In this document: one piece after another, positions 43,027-51,221 of the stretch
Position numbering within the stretch: position 1 is the first letter of the stretch
Layout: each line of letters begins with the position of its first letter
Origin: Urinicoccus timonensis
Lineage (GTDB): Bacteria; Bacillota; Clostridia; Tissierellales; Peptoniphilaceae
Reading direction: 5' to 3'
DNA length: 64,000 nucleotides
Assembly (NCBI RefSeq): GCF_900232945.1
Contig: NZ_OCTU01000004.1
Span: 28,919 to 92,918 of the forward strand
Program-made: the position numbers and the translations under genes
Notes under the pieces: model-generated
Told to the model about the DNA's origin: nothing
Seen by the model: the letters and a program-made list of their open reading frames with translations, nothing else
Databases searched by the model: none

Positions 43027-43676
43027 AACTTTTCAACCAAACCCTGGAGTTCTTTTAAGTCTCGAATGGATTCAAACCTGTCAAAGCGTCCTTTGTCCCA
43101 AAGGTCCTTGGATTCGTGGTCATAGACGGCCACAACCTGAATCCCCACCCTTTGAGCTGTTTCCAAGGCATAGGGGGCATCATCCACAAAGAGGATTTCT
43201 TCAGGTTCTTTTTCCAATCTTTCTGCTAGGACATGGTAGAAGGCCTCATCTTTCTTGGCCAGGTCCACCATGTCACAGGTTTGAATCAGTTTAAAGTAAT
43301 GGTCCAAGCCTCTTTTTTCCAAAACCTGACCCAGGTAGTCTGAAGAGGTTGCTGAAGCCAGGGCCAAATCGTAGCCCTGGTCCCGGCAAAAAGCCAAGGT
43401 TTCATCTACATAAGGCTTCTTGTCCACATGGTGGAGGTAGTTGTCGATAATCATTTCGCCAATATCATCCAGAAGGTCCTGGGGGGTTTCTTCAAAGTGG
43501 TAGATTTCATTTAGTTTTTCCATACCCTTGACAAAACCTGTCGTTACTACCATTTGTTCCAGGTCCTCTGTCAGGACCACCCCCTTGGTCTTGAGATAGT
43601 CTCCCATTAAGGAATGCCACATGCCCATAGAATCCATCAGGGTGCCGTCAAAATCAAATACAATTGTCTTTATCAT
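43023..43676 (-). CDS. HAD-family phosphatase (PGPase/beta-PGM-like)
   Basis: A 217-residue HAD hydrolase. Motif I VFDFDGTLMDSMG, motif II LALASATSS, motif III Lys in LAKKDEAFYHVL, and motif IV EEILFVDDAPYALETAQRVG are all present, with a helical C1 cap. Substrate unresolved; sugar-phosphate mutase/phosphatase group. Confidence 0.9.
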   Translation of the reverse strand: MIKTIVFDFDGTLMDSMGMWHSLMGDYLKTKGVVLTEDLEQMVVTTGFVKGMEKLNEIYHFEETPQDLLDDIGEMIIDNYLHHVDKKPYVDETLAFCRDQGYDLALASATSSDYLGQVLEKRGLDHYFKLIQTCDMVDLAKKDEAFYHVLAERLEKEPEEILFVDDAPYALETAQRVGIQVVAVYDHESKDLWDKGRFDRFESIRDLKELQGLVEKL

Positions 43677-43721
43677 TCCTTATTCCTTTCCCTTCTCTTC
43701 TTGGCACAAAACTGGCCTTGC

Positions 43722-45077
43722 TTAATTTTTAAAGGCTGTAATGGGAGAGGGTATGAAACCACCCCGGTTGATCATCTTTTCGCAAGATCCTTGGTGGACG
43801 GGTAAAATTGGAGCATAGCCCAAAAGACCACCAAAGTTTGCCACATCTCCCAGGCCCTTTCCTACAACAGGAATCAAACGAACCGCTGTGGTCTTGTGGT
43901 TTATCATCCCAATAGCCGCTTCATCGGCAATGATTCCTGACAGGGTAGCTGCTGTCGTGTCTCCTGGCAGGGCAATCATATCCAGCCCTACAGAGCAGAC
44001 AGAGGTCATGGCTTCCAACTTGTCAAAAGTTAAAGTCCCCGACTTGGCTGCAGCAATCATTCCCTCATCTTCCGATACAGGAATGAAGGCTCCTGAAAGT
44101 CCCCCTACATGAGAAGATGCCATGATTCCACCTTTTTTTACTGCATCATTTAACATAGCCAAGGCTGCTGTAGTTCCATGGAAGCCCACAGAGGTCAAGC
44201 CGATTTCTTCCAAAATCCGAGCTACTGAGTCCCCAATAGCTGGTGTTGGAGCCAAAGAAAGGTCCAAACTTCCAAAGGCAATATCCAGGCTCTTGGCGAC
44301 TTCTTTTCCAATTAATTGGCCCATCCGGGTCATCTTAAAGGCCGTCTTTTTAATGCACTCACTGACTTCTTCAAAGGATTCCCCTTGGACTTTTTCCAAG
44401 GCCGACTTTACAACCCCCGGTCCACTAACTCCCACATGGATGCAGGCATCTCCCAGGCCTGGTCCATGGTAGGCCCCGGCCATAAAGGGATTATCTTCTA
44501 CTCCGTTGCAAAAGACCACCAGCTTGGCACAGGCAATGGAGTCTTGGTCCTTGGTCTTTTCAGCTGCCTCTTTAATCACTTCCCCCATCTTCTTTACTGC
44601 ATCCATGTTGATGCCAGTTTTAGAAGAAGCTAAATTCACCGAGGAACAAACCTTGTTGGTTTCTGCCAGGGCTTGGGGAATGGAGTCGATAAAGGTCCGG
44701 TCTGTTTGGGTCATGGCGGATTGAACCAAGACCGAATAACCCCCAACAAAGTCGATGCCACTTTCTTGGGCCACCCGGTCCAGGGTCTTGGCAAAATCTA
44801 CGCACTGGTCTTGGTTGCTTTGGGCCACGACAAGACTCATAGGCGTCACGCTAAGGCGTTTGTTGATAATGGAAATCCCATACTTCCGGCTGACCTTTTC
44901 TGCATGGTCTACCAAGTTGGCACAATAGCCCATCATCTTGTCATAGATCTTTCCTTGACTAATTTTGGCATCTCCATCAATGCAGTCTAAGAGAGAAATC
45001 CCCATGGTGACTGTTCGAATGTCCAGCTTTTCTTGGTCCAGCATCCGGATGGTTTCAAGTATATTGGATTGGTTCAT
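43722..45077 (-). CDS. PFL family protein (UPF0210/DUF711)
   Basis: A 451-residue conserved protein of the UPF0210/DUF711 family, distantly like pyruvate formate-lyase in fold but without the glycyl-radical motif. Typical: [60 protein letters not shown] and [18 protein letters not shown]. Nearly always encoded with an ACT-domain UPF0237 protein, as here. Function unknown. Confidence 0.93.
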   Translation of the reverse strand: MNQSNILETIRMLDQEKLDIRTVTMGISLLDCIDGDAKISQGKIYDKMMGYCANLVDHAEKVSRKYGISIINKRLSVTPMSLVVAQSNQDQCVDFAKTLDRVAQESGIDFVGGYSVLVQSAMTQTDRTFIDSIPQALAETNKVCSSVNLASSKTGINMDAVKKMGEVIKEAAEKTKDQDSIACAKLVVFCNGVEDNPFMAGAYHGPGLGDACIHVGVSGPGVVKSALEKVQGESFEEVSECIKKTAFKMTRMGQLIGKEVAKSLDIAFGSLDLSLAPTPAIGDSVARILEEIGLTSVGFHGTTAALAMLNDAVKKGGIMASSHVGGLSGAFIPVSEDEGMIAAAKSGTLTFDKLEAMTSVCSVGLDMIALPGDTTAATLSGIIADEAAIGMINHKTTAVRLIPVVGKGLGDVANFGGLLGYAPILPVHQGSCEKMINRGGFIPSPITAFKN

Positions 45078-45086
45078 GCTTACCTC

Positions 45087-45356
45087 CTAAATTTGGTGCA
45101 TGGCGGTAAAGATGTCTTCGTGTTGGACGCGAATTTTTAAACCCATCTTTTCCCCCAAAGCGTCAAAACCTGCCAAAACCTCGTCAAAATCTACTTGACA
45201 TTGACTTAGGTCCACTAGCATAATCATGGTAAAATAATCGTCCATAAGGGTTTGGTTGATATCAATAATATTTAAATGATAGTCTACCAATAGGCCTGTT
45301 GCTGCATGAACGATTCCAATTTGATCTTTTCCAACGACTGAAATGACTGCTTTCAT
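45087..45356 (-). CDS. ACT domain protein (UPF0237)
   Basis: An 89-residue stand-alone ACT domain (MKAVISVVGKDQIGIVHAAT, YFTMIMLVDLSQCQVDF), probably a small-ligand sensor acting with the adjacent PFL/UPF0210 protein (9-nt gap, same operon). Confidence 0.93.
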   Translation of the reverse strand: MKAVISVVGKDQIGIVHAATGLLVDYHLNIIDINQTLMDDYFTMIMLVDLSQCQVDFDEVLAGFDALGEKMGLKIRVQHEDIFTAMHQI

Positions 45357-45392
45357 ACTTCCTCCTTCTTTTATCCTTGAAATTTATGTATA

Positions 45393-45420
45393 AAAAAAGC
45401 TTCGGAAAACCGAAGCTTTG
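45393..45420 (-). terminator. Terminator after rpsI
   Basis: AAAGCTTCGG and CCGAAGCTTT around a 3-4 nt loop followed by TTTTATAC on the minus strand. Confidence 0.85.
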
Positions 45421-45424
45421 CATC

Positions 45425-45814
45425 CTATCTCTTGGAAAATTGGGGTGCTTTTCTCGCCTTTTTTAAACCGTATTTCTTACGTTCCTTCATACGAGGGTCA
45501 CGAGTTAAGAAGCCGGCTTTTTTAAGGGCGGGACGAAGTTCTTCATCCATTTCCACTAAAGCACGAGATAAACCTTGACGAATCGCTCCAGCTTGGCCAG
45601 TGAATCCACCACCAACAACTTTAACAATTACATCAAGACTTCCTTCTAAATCAGTTACTTCCAATGGAGCTTTTGCAACCATCTTTAGTGTTTCTAAATC
45701 TAGATATTCATCAATGTCTTTTTTATTAATCGTAAACTTTCCAGAGCCTTGAGTTATGCGAACTTGAGCAATGGAAGTTTTGCGACGACCTGTTCCTCTA
45801 TATTGTTCTGCCAT
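45425..45814 (-). CDS. rpsI: 30S ribosomal protein S9
   Basis: A 129-residue S9 with conserved [40 protein letters not shown] and the C-terminal [17 protein letters not shown] tail reaching the P site. Follows rplM at 14 nt. Confidence 0.98.
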   Translation of the reverse strand: MAEQYRGTGRRKTSIAQVRITQGSGKFTINKKDIDEYLDLETLKMVAKAPLEVTDLEGSLDVIVKVVGGGFTGQAGAIRQGLSRALVEMDEELRPALKKAGFLTRDPRMKERKKYGLKKARKAPQFSKR

Positions 45815-45828
45815 GAGCTACTCCTCCC

Positions 45829-46257
45829 TTAAAATTCATAAGTTTCAGGTGATTGAGCTTCATGTAAATGCTCACTTCCTGCATAAACTTTTAACTTACG
45901 AAGCATTCGACGACCAAGACTATTTTTAGGCATCATCCCTTTTACAGCGTATTCCACAATACGTTCAGGATGTTTTTCTAAAAGTTCTTTATAGGATACT
46001 TCACGACGTCCTCCTGGATATCCAGTATGGTAAACGTGTTGTTTTTGATCCCATTTCTTTCCAGTTAAGCGAACTTTATCGGCATTGATAACAATCACAT
46101 AATCACCAGTGTCCACATTTGGTGTATAGATTGGTTTTTTCTTTCCTCTTAGGATACTTGCTACTTCAGATGCGAGACGGCCAAGTACTTTGTCTTCAGC
46201 ATCGATTACGTACCACTTACGTTCAACTTCTTTTTCTTTTGCAAGATAACTTTTCAT
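45829..46257 (-). CDS. rplM: 50S ribosomal protein L13
   Basis: A 142-residue L13 ([60 protein letters not shown]). I start at ATG 46257, 6 nt after AAGGAGG, five codons inside the longest frame. Confidence 0.98.
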   Translation of the reverse strand: MKSYLAKEKEVERKWYVIDAEDKVLGRLASEVASILRGKKKPIYTPNVDTGDYVIVINADKVRLTGKKWDQKQHVYHTGYPGGRREVSYKELLEKHPERIVEYAVKGMMPKNSLGRRMLRKLKVYAGSEHLHEAQSPETYEF

Positions 46258-46274
46258 GTTGGCCTCCTTCAATT

Positions 46275-46312
46275 TTAGTGTTATAAATATTTCCGGGGCT
46301 TTAAAACACTAA
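46275..46312 (-). promoter_or_regulatory. Leader hairpin of rplM-rpsI (L13 leader-like)
   Basis: TTAGTGTT and AACACTAA arms (46305-46312 and 46275-46282) bracket a short stem region just upstream of the rplM ribosome site. In Firmicutes an L13 leader hairpin at this place mediates autoregulation; identity is by position and shape. Confidence 0.55.
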
Positions 46313-46317
46313 CAGAT

Positions 46318-46346
46318 ATTCTAAACAATATTCTTGTAAATGTCAA
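46318..46346 (-). promoter_or_regulatory. Promoter of rplM-rpsI
   Basis: TTGACA and TAGAAT on the minus strand with 17 nt between, giving a ~55-nt leader. Confidence 0.85.
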
Positions 46347-46456
46347 GGCTTGAGAGGAAATTTATTTTTTAAATTTTACACTAAAAATTCCTCTACGTAA
46401 ATACCTTCTATGAACGTTTCCAAAACAACTAATCTCTTGATGTACTACCCTTTAAA

Positions 46457-46507
46457 AAACTGACCTCCTTTAGTTGGCTTTTAATTCCAACTAAAGGAGG
46501 TCAGTTT
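46457..46507 (-). terminator. Strong terminator after the SLH/DUF4430 gene
   Basis: A 21-bp perfect stem: AAACTGACCTCCTTTAGTTGG pairs with its full complement 9 nt away. It contains GGAGG on the minus strand copy, but no gene follows it. It closes the B12-regulated operon. Confidence 0.85.
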
Positions 46508-46530
46508 AGTTTCTTAGGTGTTCTTTCTTC

Positions 46531-49500
46531 TTAATAATCTCCTAAATATCCGCCAATATCATTTCCATAATCCATGGTGTATCGCCATTGGATGGTATCT
46601 CCATTCTTGACCTTAATAGCAGAAGCTCCTCGGTTGGGATAGATACCATTGATATTATACATCCATCCAGATCTTTGACCTCCATCAAATTCCCCAATTC
46701 CATTAATTGCTTGAACATAAATGGAGTTATATTTTGGTGTAAACTCTTTTCGAATCGATATGCCATATTGATTAGCTGCCCTTTGGGTAACGTCCCAAAC
46801 AGACTCCCCTGGAGTAATGGAGATTTTTGTCGGGTTTAGAAAATAACCATTAGAGGGGATTCGTCCCCGCATATTACTGCTAAAGGCATTTAGGTTTCTT
46901 AGCCCAGTTAAAATATCAATAGATACCGTTGCTGTACCTTGCGTTGTTGTAGAACTTTGATTCCTATCTGGTGTCGTTCCTGGATTTACTGTAGTAGATG
47001 TCCCATTATTTGTTGGTAAAATCCCTTGATACCTTGTTCCACTACTCGTTGTGGGGCTGGAACCCGTAGTCGTAGTTGCATTGGTATTGAATTGAGTTGA
47101 TCTAGTTCCAATAACCCGGTTATTCATATTATAAAGAATTTGTGCAATTTCTGCCCGGGTGATTTGCTTCTTTGGCATAAATTGATTGTATTGATTTCCA
47201 GTCATGAGACCTTGGACCTGAATAGTCCGAACATCTTCTTTAGCCCAATCACTAATCCGTCCTTCATCGGCAAAAGTCTTTCGACCAACCCCTTCAAACT
47301 TAAAGTTCATCACATTGTTGAAACGCCGAAGAATAGCCGCTTCTTGTTCTCTAGTCAAGGTGTCATCTGGATGAAACTTACCATCTCCATAACCAGACAC
47401 CACGTTGTTCCGACGTCCCCACTCAATAGCACCTTGGAAGTATTCCCCTTTGTGGACATCATCAAAATGGGTATTTAAATAATTTTCTGACCTTTCTCCT
47501 GTCAACCGGAAAAGAACTGAAATAAATTCCCCACGAGTAATTTTTTTATTGGGTTCAAATTCTTGCTGAGCATTGCCATAGAATAAGTTGTTTTCCACGG
47601 TCCAAACAATAGCATCTTGAGCCCAGTGTCCTCGAACATCCCGAAGAACACTCACTTTTTTATTTGTCAAATCTTGACTTTCATTGATAACCTCTACACA
47701 GATAGATGGTTTCGCTTCTAAACCTTCTACCTTTCCATAGATCCAGCTTGTTCCTGCTTTGTTACTATCGAAGTTCTTAGTTTCCCAGGTAACAGAAAGG
47801 GATTTTTTGCTCCCATCCTTATAATGGGCAACCACTTGGGTTGGTAGGGTTAACTTTTCTCCCTTTTTAATTTTAATTTTGTCTAAATTTTCAAAATATT
47901 TGAACTCTCCGCTAGACTGTCCTAAGACTTCCACTTTTGCAGTAGTAATCTTTTGTGTATTTGCATCTTCAAATCCGCTCGGTATGCGGTAACTCCCCTT
48001 TGCAGTGTACACTGCCGATTTATCCTTATCATAATTATAAATCGACCAGGTTAAAGGTGCATAATAAGTCTTTTTATCTGATGCAATTATTTCAACATAG
48101 CGGTCTAGCTCTTCCTTGGCCTTATCCTCACTTGTTCCTAAGTTTACCTTAATGTCTTTTGGATTTTTTACTTCTACAATGGATAGTTTTTTAGGAACTG
48201 GGGGCGTTGGTTCATCGGGATTTGAGGAAGACCGCTCTAAAGCTAGATAAGCCTTTTGTAAATCCTCAAGTCTCTCATCGATTTGCTTTTGACTCACATT
48301 TTCTTTTTCTAAAGCTTGCTTTGCCAAACGAAGGGATACTTGTAAATCTACCCATGTCGCACTTGTAAAGTCTCCTGCCTTTAAGGCTTCAACATCCTTT
48401 ATTTTTGCTTCCAGTTTTGTCTTATCTACTGGCGCAAACTTAGCGTAAAGCTTTAAGTTGCCTGTTGGTACCTTTGAAAAGTCCCATTCCCTTCCATTTT
48501 TTTCAAACCACCCTACAAAACTATGCCCTTCTTTGACAGGATTAGTTGGTTTAGTAAGAGGTTTGGCCGGAGTCGCAGATGTTGTTGTATAAATCTCATC
48601 ATCTACATAATAGTTCACTTCAAACTTGCCGGGTTGCGGTGTGGGATCTTCTTCCTTTTCATAGGTGAAAACCACATCTTTTTCCCAGACAAAGTCCTCT
48701 TCATTCATCCTAAAATCTGTGTCATTATATTTAAAACTTACCTCTTGAGCAACAGGTCTTTTATAGCCTGGAATCTCAGGTGCCTGAATTGTCTCCGTCT
48801 CCTTTTGATCTAGATAAAAGTAGTTTTTGGGACAAAGGTAAGTATCATAAGGTCCTACTCTGTCATCTCTTCCAGGGATTTTATATGGAGTAATGTTTTT
48901 TGGGTTAAAGCATAGGTACCAATCTTCAACCATTCCTAATTCGTTCCGCCCACCACCTTCATTTACATCTTTATGATATTTAGATATATGTTCTTGTGCC
49001 TTGGAGCTGCATTTTCTAAGCTCTTCCTCTTTTCCTTGAAAATAGTTTTGCCAACATAAATACGTTTCTAAATTTTTTGGATTAGGACTTGGAGTTTCTT
49101 TATACTTTAAAACAATTCTGTCTGGAAAATCTTCGTTCTTTGGTAAAGCCTCTAATTCGTATTTTTCTAACCCTACTAAAGCTTTTCTTTGAAGTTCTTT
49201 TCCCTCTTTATTCTTACAAATTAAGTTTAAACGTACCATGTTGGTATGGTACTTCAACCATGGTGCTAATTTCTTTAATATAGGATCATTATGTGGCGTT
49301 AAGATTCGTCGATAGGTTAACTTACCAATATCATAATTAAGTTTATCTTGCCCCTTAAAATCTTCAAAGTAAACATTGCCTAACCAAGAACCATTATAAC
49401 TAACATCTATTGTTAGTTTCTTCCCTTTCTTTGTGGGATAACTAGCATCCTCTAATTTATAACCTTTTAACTGAGGTGCATGAGGCAAACAAAAATAAAA

Positions 49501-50019
49501 ATCTTCATCTTGGGGAGCGTAGTCTACACCTTCCAACAAAGTCCTGTTGCTTCTAAATTTAAAAAATTTAAGTTTACCATCTTGAGGAAGTTTAAGTCGT
49601 TTTACATAGTTCCCATTAATACAATCTGCCTCTGTAATATAGTCTGGGAAAGAATCTCCCCAAGTAACAGCATCAACATATTGAGGTTCCGCTTCTGAAT
49701 CATATCGATCTTTCCATTTTAGGGGTAATTGTACGTTATAATTATTGTCCTTTAAATACTTTCTAAAAAAATCTGAATGGCCTTCTTCTTCCACACTTAC
49801 GTCATATTCGAACCCATCAAGTACTACGCCTTCATGCTCCTCCTCATCAAGGCCTTCATATGGATATTTATAACTACCGTTCATATAAACACTAAATATA
49901 GGAGGGTCTTCTATAGGGGGGTCTTCCTCTTCCTCTGCATTAACAAGGTTTGGAGACAATATCAAGCTAAAAACTAAAAGAAGAAGCAAAAATTTTTCTT
50001 TAAACTTGTGTTTTAACAT
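46531..50019 (-). CDS. SLH-anchored surface protein with C-terminal DUF4430 domain
   Basis: A 1162-residue exported protein. Signal peptide ~1-29 (FLLLLLVFSLILSPNLVNAE); a large N-terminal region rich in charged and aromatic residues; an InlB-type beta-grasp repeat (PVKEGHSFVGWFEKNGREWD); a FIVAR-like helical part; Ig-like domains; three SLH domains (DVRGHWAQDAIVWTVENNLF, GYGDGKFHPDDTLTREQ, EDVRTIQVQGLMTG) for cell-wall anchoring; a Thr/Ser/Asn linker; and a C-terminal DUF4430 domain from ~1040 (ITPGESVWDVTQRAANQYGI, GWMYNINGIYPNRGAS). It follows the B12-riboswitch gene by ~77 nt and should share that control by read-through. DUF4430 is transcobalamin C-terminal-like, so it probably displays a corrinoid-binding domain. 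Confidence 0.85.
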   Translation of the reverse strand: MLKHKFKEKFLLLLLVFSLILSPNLVNAEEEEDPPIEDPPIFSVYMNGSYKYPYEGLDEEEHEGVVLDGFEYDVSVEEEGHSDFFRKYLKDNNYNVQLPLKWKDRYDSEAEPQYVDAVTWGDSFPDYITEADCINGNYVKRLKLPQDGKLKFFKFRSNRTLLEGVDYAPQDEDFYFCLPHAPQLKGYKLEDASYPTKKGKKLTIDVSYNGSWLGNVYFEDFKGQDKLNYDIGKLTYRRILTPHNDPILKKLAPWLKYHTNMVRLNLICKNKEGKELQRKALVGLEKYELEALPKNEDFPDRIVLKYKETPSPNPKNLETYLCWQNYFQGKEEELRKCSSKAQEHISKYHKDVNEGGGRNELGMVEDWYLCFNPKNITPYKIPGRDDRVGPYDTYLCPKNYFYLDQKETETIQAPEIPGYKRPVAQEVSFKYNDTDFRMNEEDFVWEKDVVFTYEKEEDPTPQPGKFEVNYYVDDEIYTTTSATPAKPLTKPTNPVKEGHSFVGWFEKNGREWDFSKVPTGNLKLYAKFAPVDKTKLEAKIKDVEALKAGDFTSATWVDLQVSLRLAKQALEKENVSQKQIDERLEDLQKAYLALERSSSNPDEPTPPVPKKLSIVEVKNPKDIKVNLGTSEDKAKEELDRYVEIIASDKKTYYAPLTWSIYNYDKDKSAVYTAKGSYRIPSGFEDANTQKITTAKVEVLGQSSGEFKYFENLDKIKIKKGEKLTLPTQVVAHYKDGSKKSLSVTWETKNFDSNKAGTSWIYGKVEGLEAKPSICVEVINESQDLTNKKVSVLRDVRGHWAQDAIVWTVENNLFYGNAQQEFEPNKKITRGEFISVLFRLTGERSENYLNTHFDDVHKGEYFQGAIEWGRRNNVVSGYGDGKFHPDDTLTREQEAAILRRFNNVMNFKFEGVGRKTFADEGRISDWAKEDVRTIQVQGLMTGNQYNQFMPKKQITRAEIAQILYNMNNRVIGTRSTQFNTNATTTTGSSPTTSSGTRYQGILPTNNGTSTTVNPGTTPDRNQSSTTTQGTATVSIDILTGLRNLNAFSSNMRGRIPSNGYFLNPTKISITPGESVWDVTQRAANQYGISIRKEFTPKYNSIYVQAINGIGEFDGGQRSGWMYNINGIYPNRGASAIKVKNGDTIQWRYTMDYGNDIGGYLGDY

Positions 50020-50034
50020 ATTTTTCCCTTTCAT

Positions 50035-50080
50035 TTAGGAAAAAAGAGAGAAATAAAAATTCCTCTCTTTCTAATCCCTT
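50035..50080 (-). terminator. Hairpin with T-tract between the two DUF4430 genes
   Basis: AGAGAGG and TCTCTCT arms around an AT-rich loop followed by TTTTTTCC on the minus strand. It could attenuate transcription so that the small secreted protein is made in excess over the large anchored one. Confidence 0.55.
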
Positions 50081-50095
50081 AAAATTAAATACACC

Positions 50096-50806
50096 TTATT
50101 CGTAATAAAATTCCACCGTATTCCCAGATGTTAAGCGATAAACGCCACAACCCATTTGAGGTTCTACCCCATTTACCTTATATTTCCAACCATGATAAGG
50201 AGGAGTCTTTGTAGCTTTTTTCCCATTAATTTCAGTAAGGTAGCCATTGGATACATCTATATTGTAGCCACCTGATTTAAGGGCTCCTAGTGCTGTAGGC
50301 GCATTTTGAAGAACTGCACCATATTTAATCGGTAAACCTTTATTTACCGTTACTATTTTGTCTGGATAACCTTCTACCTTAAGAATAATATTGGAAGCTC
50401 TTGGCTTTGTAACGTCTACAAAAATATTACAAGGAACAGACGCAACTCCAGCATCTTCATAAGAAGCTGTGATTACAACATCTTTTGGCCTTTTTACATT
50501 TACTTTAACTATCGCCTTATTAGCATCATCTTTAGTGACTTCAACCGCACTAGGATTATTACTAGATACCGTTACTTTCTTAGGATCAATTGCTGCTGGC
50601 TGGTAGTCTGCTGTTAACCCTTTAACTTCAAATTGAAAACTTTCTTTATTCTTAGCAATATAGGTGAAATACTTAGAATCCACCGTTAGCATGGCTAGTT
50701 TACCAGCTCTAGCATAAGATGCGCCTGGTAAGATAAAGCTTGCTACCATGGCCAAGGCCATCAACAATAAACCGAACTTCTTACATTCTTTCTTGAGAGT
50801 GCTCAT
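50096..50806 (-). CDS. Secreted DUF4430 (transcobalamin-like) protein
   Basis: A 236-residue exported protein. Signal peptide ~1-33 (LLLMALAMVASFILPGASYA), an Ig-like domain (VTVSSNNPSAVEVTKDDANK), and a DUF4430 domain from ~145 (ALGALKSGGYNIDVSNGYLT, GWKYKVNGVEPQMGCGVYRL, TSGNTVEFYYE). No SLH, LPxTG or C-terminal membrane anchor, so it may be released or bind partner proteins. Preceded by a complete cobalamin riboswitch with terminator, so it should be expressed when B12 is scarce. Candidate corrinoid-binding protein analogous in domain use to intrinsic factor; binding is inferred. Confidence 0.85.
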   Translation of the reverse strand: MSTLKKECKKFGLLLMALAMVASFILPGASYARAGKLAMLTVDSKYFTYIAKNKESFQFEVKGLTADYQPAAIDPKKVTVSSNNPSAVEVTKDDANKAIVKVNVKRPKDVVITASYEDAGVASVPCNIFVDVTKPRASNIILKVEGYPDKIVTVNKGLPIKYGAVLQNAPTALGALKSGGYNIDVSNGYLTEINGKKATKTPPYHGWKYKVNGVEPQMGCGVYRLTSGNTVEFYYE

Positions 50807-50878
50807 GCTCTACTCCTTTCTTACATTTGGCATGTTTTGCCTGAAATAACTGACAAAAGGAGCGCTCTTTTTACCCAT

Positions 50879-50907
50879 AAAAAAGAGCATTGGAAAGCCC
50901 AATGCCC
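50879..50907 (-). terminator. Riboswitch expression-platform terminator 1
   Basis: GGCATTGG and CCAATGCT pair around GCTTT followed by TTTTTTATG on the minus strand, between the cobalamin aptamer and the DUF4430 gene. Confidence 0.85.
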
Positions 50908-50924
50908 GTATTTGCATTCTTCAT

Positions 50925-51127
50925 TGACTTGTTCATCGCAAGTATGTCTACCATGATATGCATGTCTTCTGACTTATGGATCGTTAGGAATAAGAGCCTT
51001 CCCGGATTTTCCAGTGGCATTTTTCTTATTCCCTCCCCATTTACAGCGGCGGGACCGTTTTGGATTTACACCAAATTCCATCTTAGCTTCCTAGTTTTTT
51101 AGCTAGCCTTCAAAACTAGGAAGAACA
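50925..51127 (-). promoter_or_regulatory. Cobalamin riboswitch 1
   Basis: Adenosylcobalamin-type aptamer on the minus strand. Conserved blocks are present in order: GGAATTTGGTGTAAATCC, GTCCCGCCGCTGTAA, the B12 box GCCACTGGAAAATCCGGGA with closing AGGC, and AAGTCAGAAGACATGC. It is followed by an intrinsic terminator, so ligand binding should switch the downstream DUF4430 genes off. Confidence 0.95.
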
Positions 51128-51168
51128 TACCAATTATTCAATTTTCAGGACTTTCTCCTTCTGCCTTA

Positions 51169-51197
51169 ATAATATAACTTTTTCCTACTCTTGTCAA
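51169..51197 (-). promoter_or_regulatory. Promoter of riboswitch 1 operon
   Basis: TTGACA and TATTAT on the minus strand with 17 nt between, about 40 nt upstream of the aptamer. Confidence 0.82.
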
Positions 51198-51221
51198 TAG
51201 ATTTGATTCTTATCTTTTTCT

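Noticed and set aside
46588-49977. Several plus-strand frames opposite the 1162-residue surface protein
   Set aside because: Shadows of a clearly coding strand with signal peptide, SLH domains and DUF4430; none has a ribosome site or recognisable domain.
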